Source: Collinsella sp. MSK.8.10 (GTDB lineage Bacteria; Actinomycetota; Coriobacteriia; Coriobacteriales; Coriobacteriaceae). From it: a DNA stretch of 64,000 bases. The stretch is from the NCBI RefSeq assembly GCF_019041915.1, contig NZ_JAHPYF010000002.1, forward strand, positions 124,001 to 188,000, written 5' to 3'. A program made the translations under genes and the position numbers. This document shows, piece by piece, positions 63,620 to 64,000 of the stretch (position 1 is the first letter of the stretch; each line of letters begins with the position of its first letter). Under the pieces are notes generated by a model. The model made no database searches. It saw only the letters and a list, made by a program, of their open reading frames with translations, and was not told where the DNA came from.

Positions 63620-64000
63620 ATGCACAACAAGCGCGTGCTCGTCGCCATGAGCGGCGGCGTCGATTCCAGCGTGACTGCGTACCTGCTCAAAAGCCAGGGC
63701 TACGAATGCGTCGGCGCCACCATGCGCCTCACCTGTCCCGCGCCCGATCCCGTCACGGGCATGAGTAAGGTCGATCGCGACATCGCCGATGCAAAGGCCG
63801 TCGCCGAGCGCCTGGGGATACCCCACCATGTGCTCGACCTACAGCAGACCTTCGACCGCAATGTTATCGAGCGCTTCGTGACCGCCTACCAGGAGGGGCT
63901 GACGCCCAACCCGTGCATCATCTGCAACCGCCATATTAAGTTTGGCGCGCTGCTCGATGCGGCACTCGATATGGGCTGCGACTACATCGCCACAGGCCAC
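63620..64000 (+). CDS. mnmA: tRNA 2-thiouridylase MnmA, 3'-truncated by the window
   Basis: The first 127 residues show MnmA: KRVLVAMSGGVDSSVTAYLL (PP-loop), the motif LTPNPCIICNRHIKFG with the catalytic Cys of the CxxC pair, and CDYIATGH at the edge. MnmA activates U34 of Lys, Glu and Gln tRNAs with ATP for sulfur insertion, using a cysteine-desulfurase relay. AAGGAG lies nine bases before the ATG. Proximity to cysK and Rrf2 suits a sulfur-transfer neighbourhood. Confidence 0.97.
   Translation, partial: MHNKRVLVAMSGGVDSSVTAYLLKSQGYECVGATMRLTCPAPDPVTGMSKVDRDIADAKAVAERLGIPHHVLDLQQTFDRNVIERFVTAYQEGLTPNPCIICNRHIKFGALLDAALDMGCDYIATGH

Overview
The window looks like a chromosomal segment of a high-GC, Gram-positive anaerobe of the Coriobacteriia, most likely a Collinsella-type gut bacterium. 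This is inferred from gene content and base composition, not from a database match. Pointers are a class III fructose-1,6-bisphosphatase, free tetrahydrofolate C1 enzymes (fhs, folD, fchA), a superoxide-reductase-type desulfoferrodoxin, an AddAB-like pair, a YerC/TrpR-like regulator, and surface proteins carrying DUF4430, a LAXTG-type sorting signal and lipoboxes. No rRNA, tRNA, CRISPR array, prophage or transposase gene was seen.

Layout. 1-9140: a truncated DegV gene, a LOG-family gene, three queuosine genes (tgt, queA, queH) interleaved with an SDR oxidoreductase and a large coiled-coil membrane protein, and a DUF3267-type membrane zincin. 9273-14064: a MetRS-like synthetase, a NOL1/NOP2/Sun RNA methyltransferase, a 56-residue membrane protein and a TIM-barrel protein. 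14147-18376: a second DegV, fbp with two candidate operators, and two GtrA genes. 18536-23620: a two-gene DUF4430 operon behind a cobalamin-type riboswitch, which is the most system-like novelty here. 23623-29290: an ABC1-family kinase with a small partner gene, a C69 dipeptidase, a 230-bp MITE-like element, and the coupled fchA-folD pair. 29667-39259: tandem lipoproteins, a Tat-exported PI-PLC-like surface protein, a PH-like protein, a YhcG-type PDDEXK protein, a zinc-ribbon protein, a CDF metal transporter and a PASTA-like membrane protein. 39440-60467 is almost entirely minus strand: fhs, ruvCAB, a degenerate NadE homologue, desulfoferrodoxin, a SWIM-SNF2 helicase, dnaE and addBA. 60688-64000: yerC, a holin-family membrane protein, an Rrf2 regulator divergent from cysK, and the start of mnmA.

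How the genes work together. tgt, queA and queH cover queuosine insertion and the last maturation steps; preQ0/preQ1 synthesis is not here. Fhs, FchA and FolD together interconvert formate and methylene-THF. FolD has lost its cyclohydrolase lysine, so FchA probably carries that step. RuvCAB, AddAB, SNF2 and DnaE make the 41-60 kb stretch a DNA replication and repair block. Rrf2 next to cysK suggests sulfur or Fe-S sensing of cysteine synthesis.

Non-coding content is unusually rich. There are two homologous ~180-nt elements with several mutually covarying stems, each abutting the stop codon of a minus-strand gene. There are several families of long perfect intergenic palindromes, one of them a 31-nt repeat present at two sites 41 kb apart, plus the MITE-like element and the cobalamin riboswitch.
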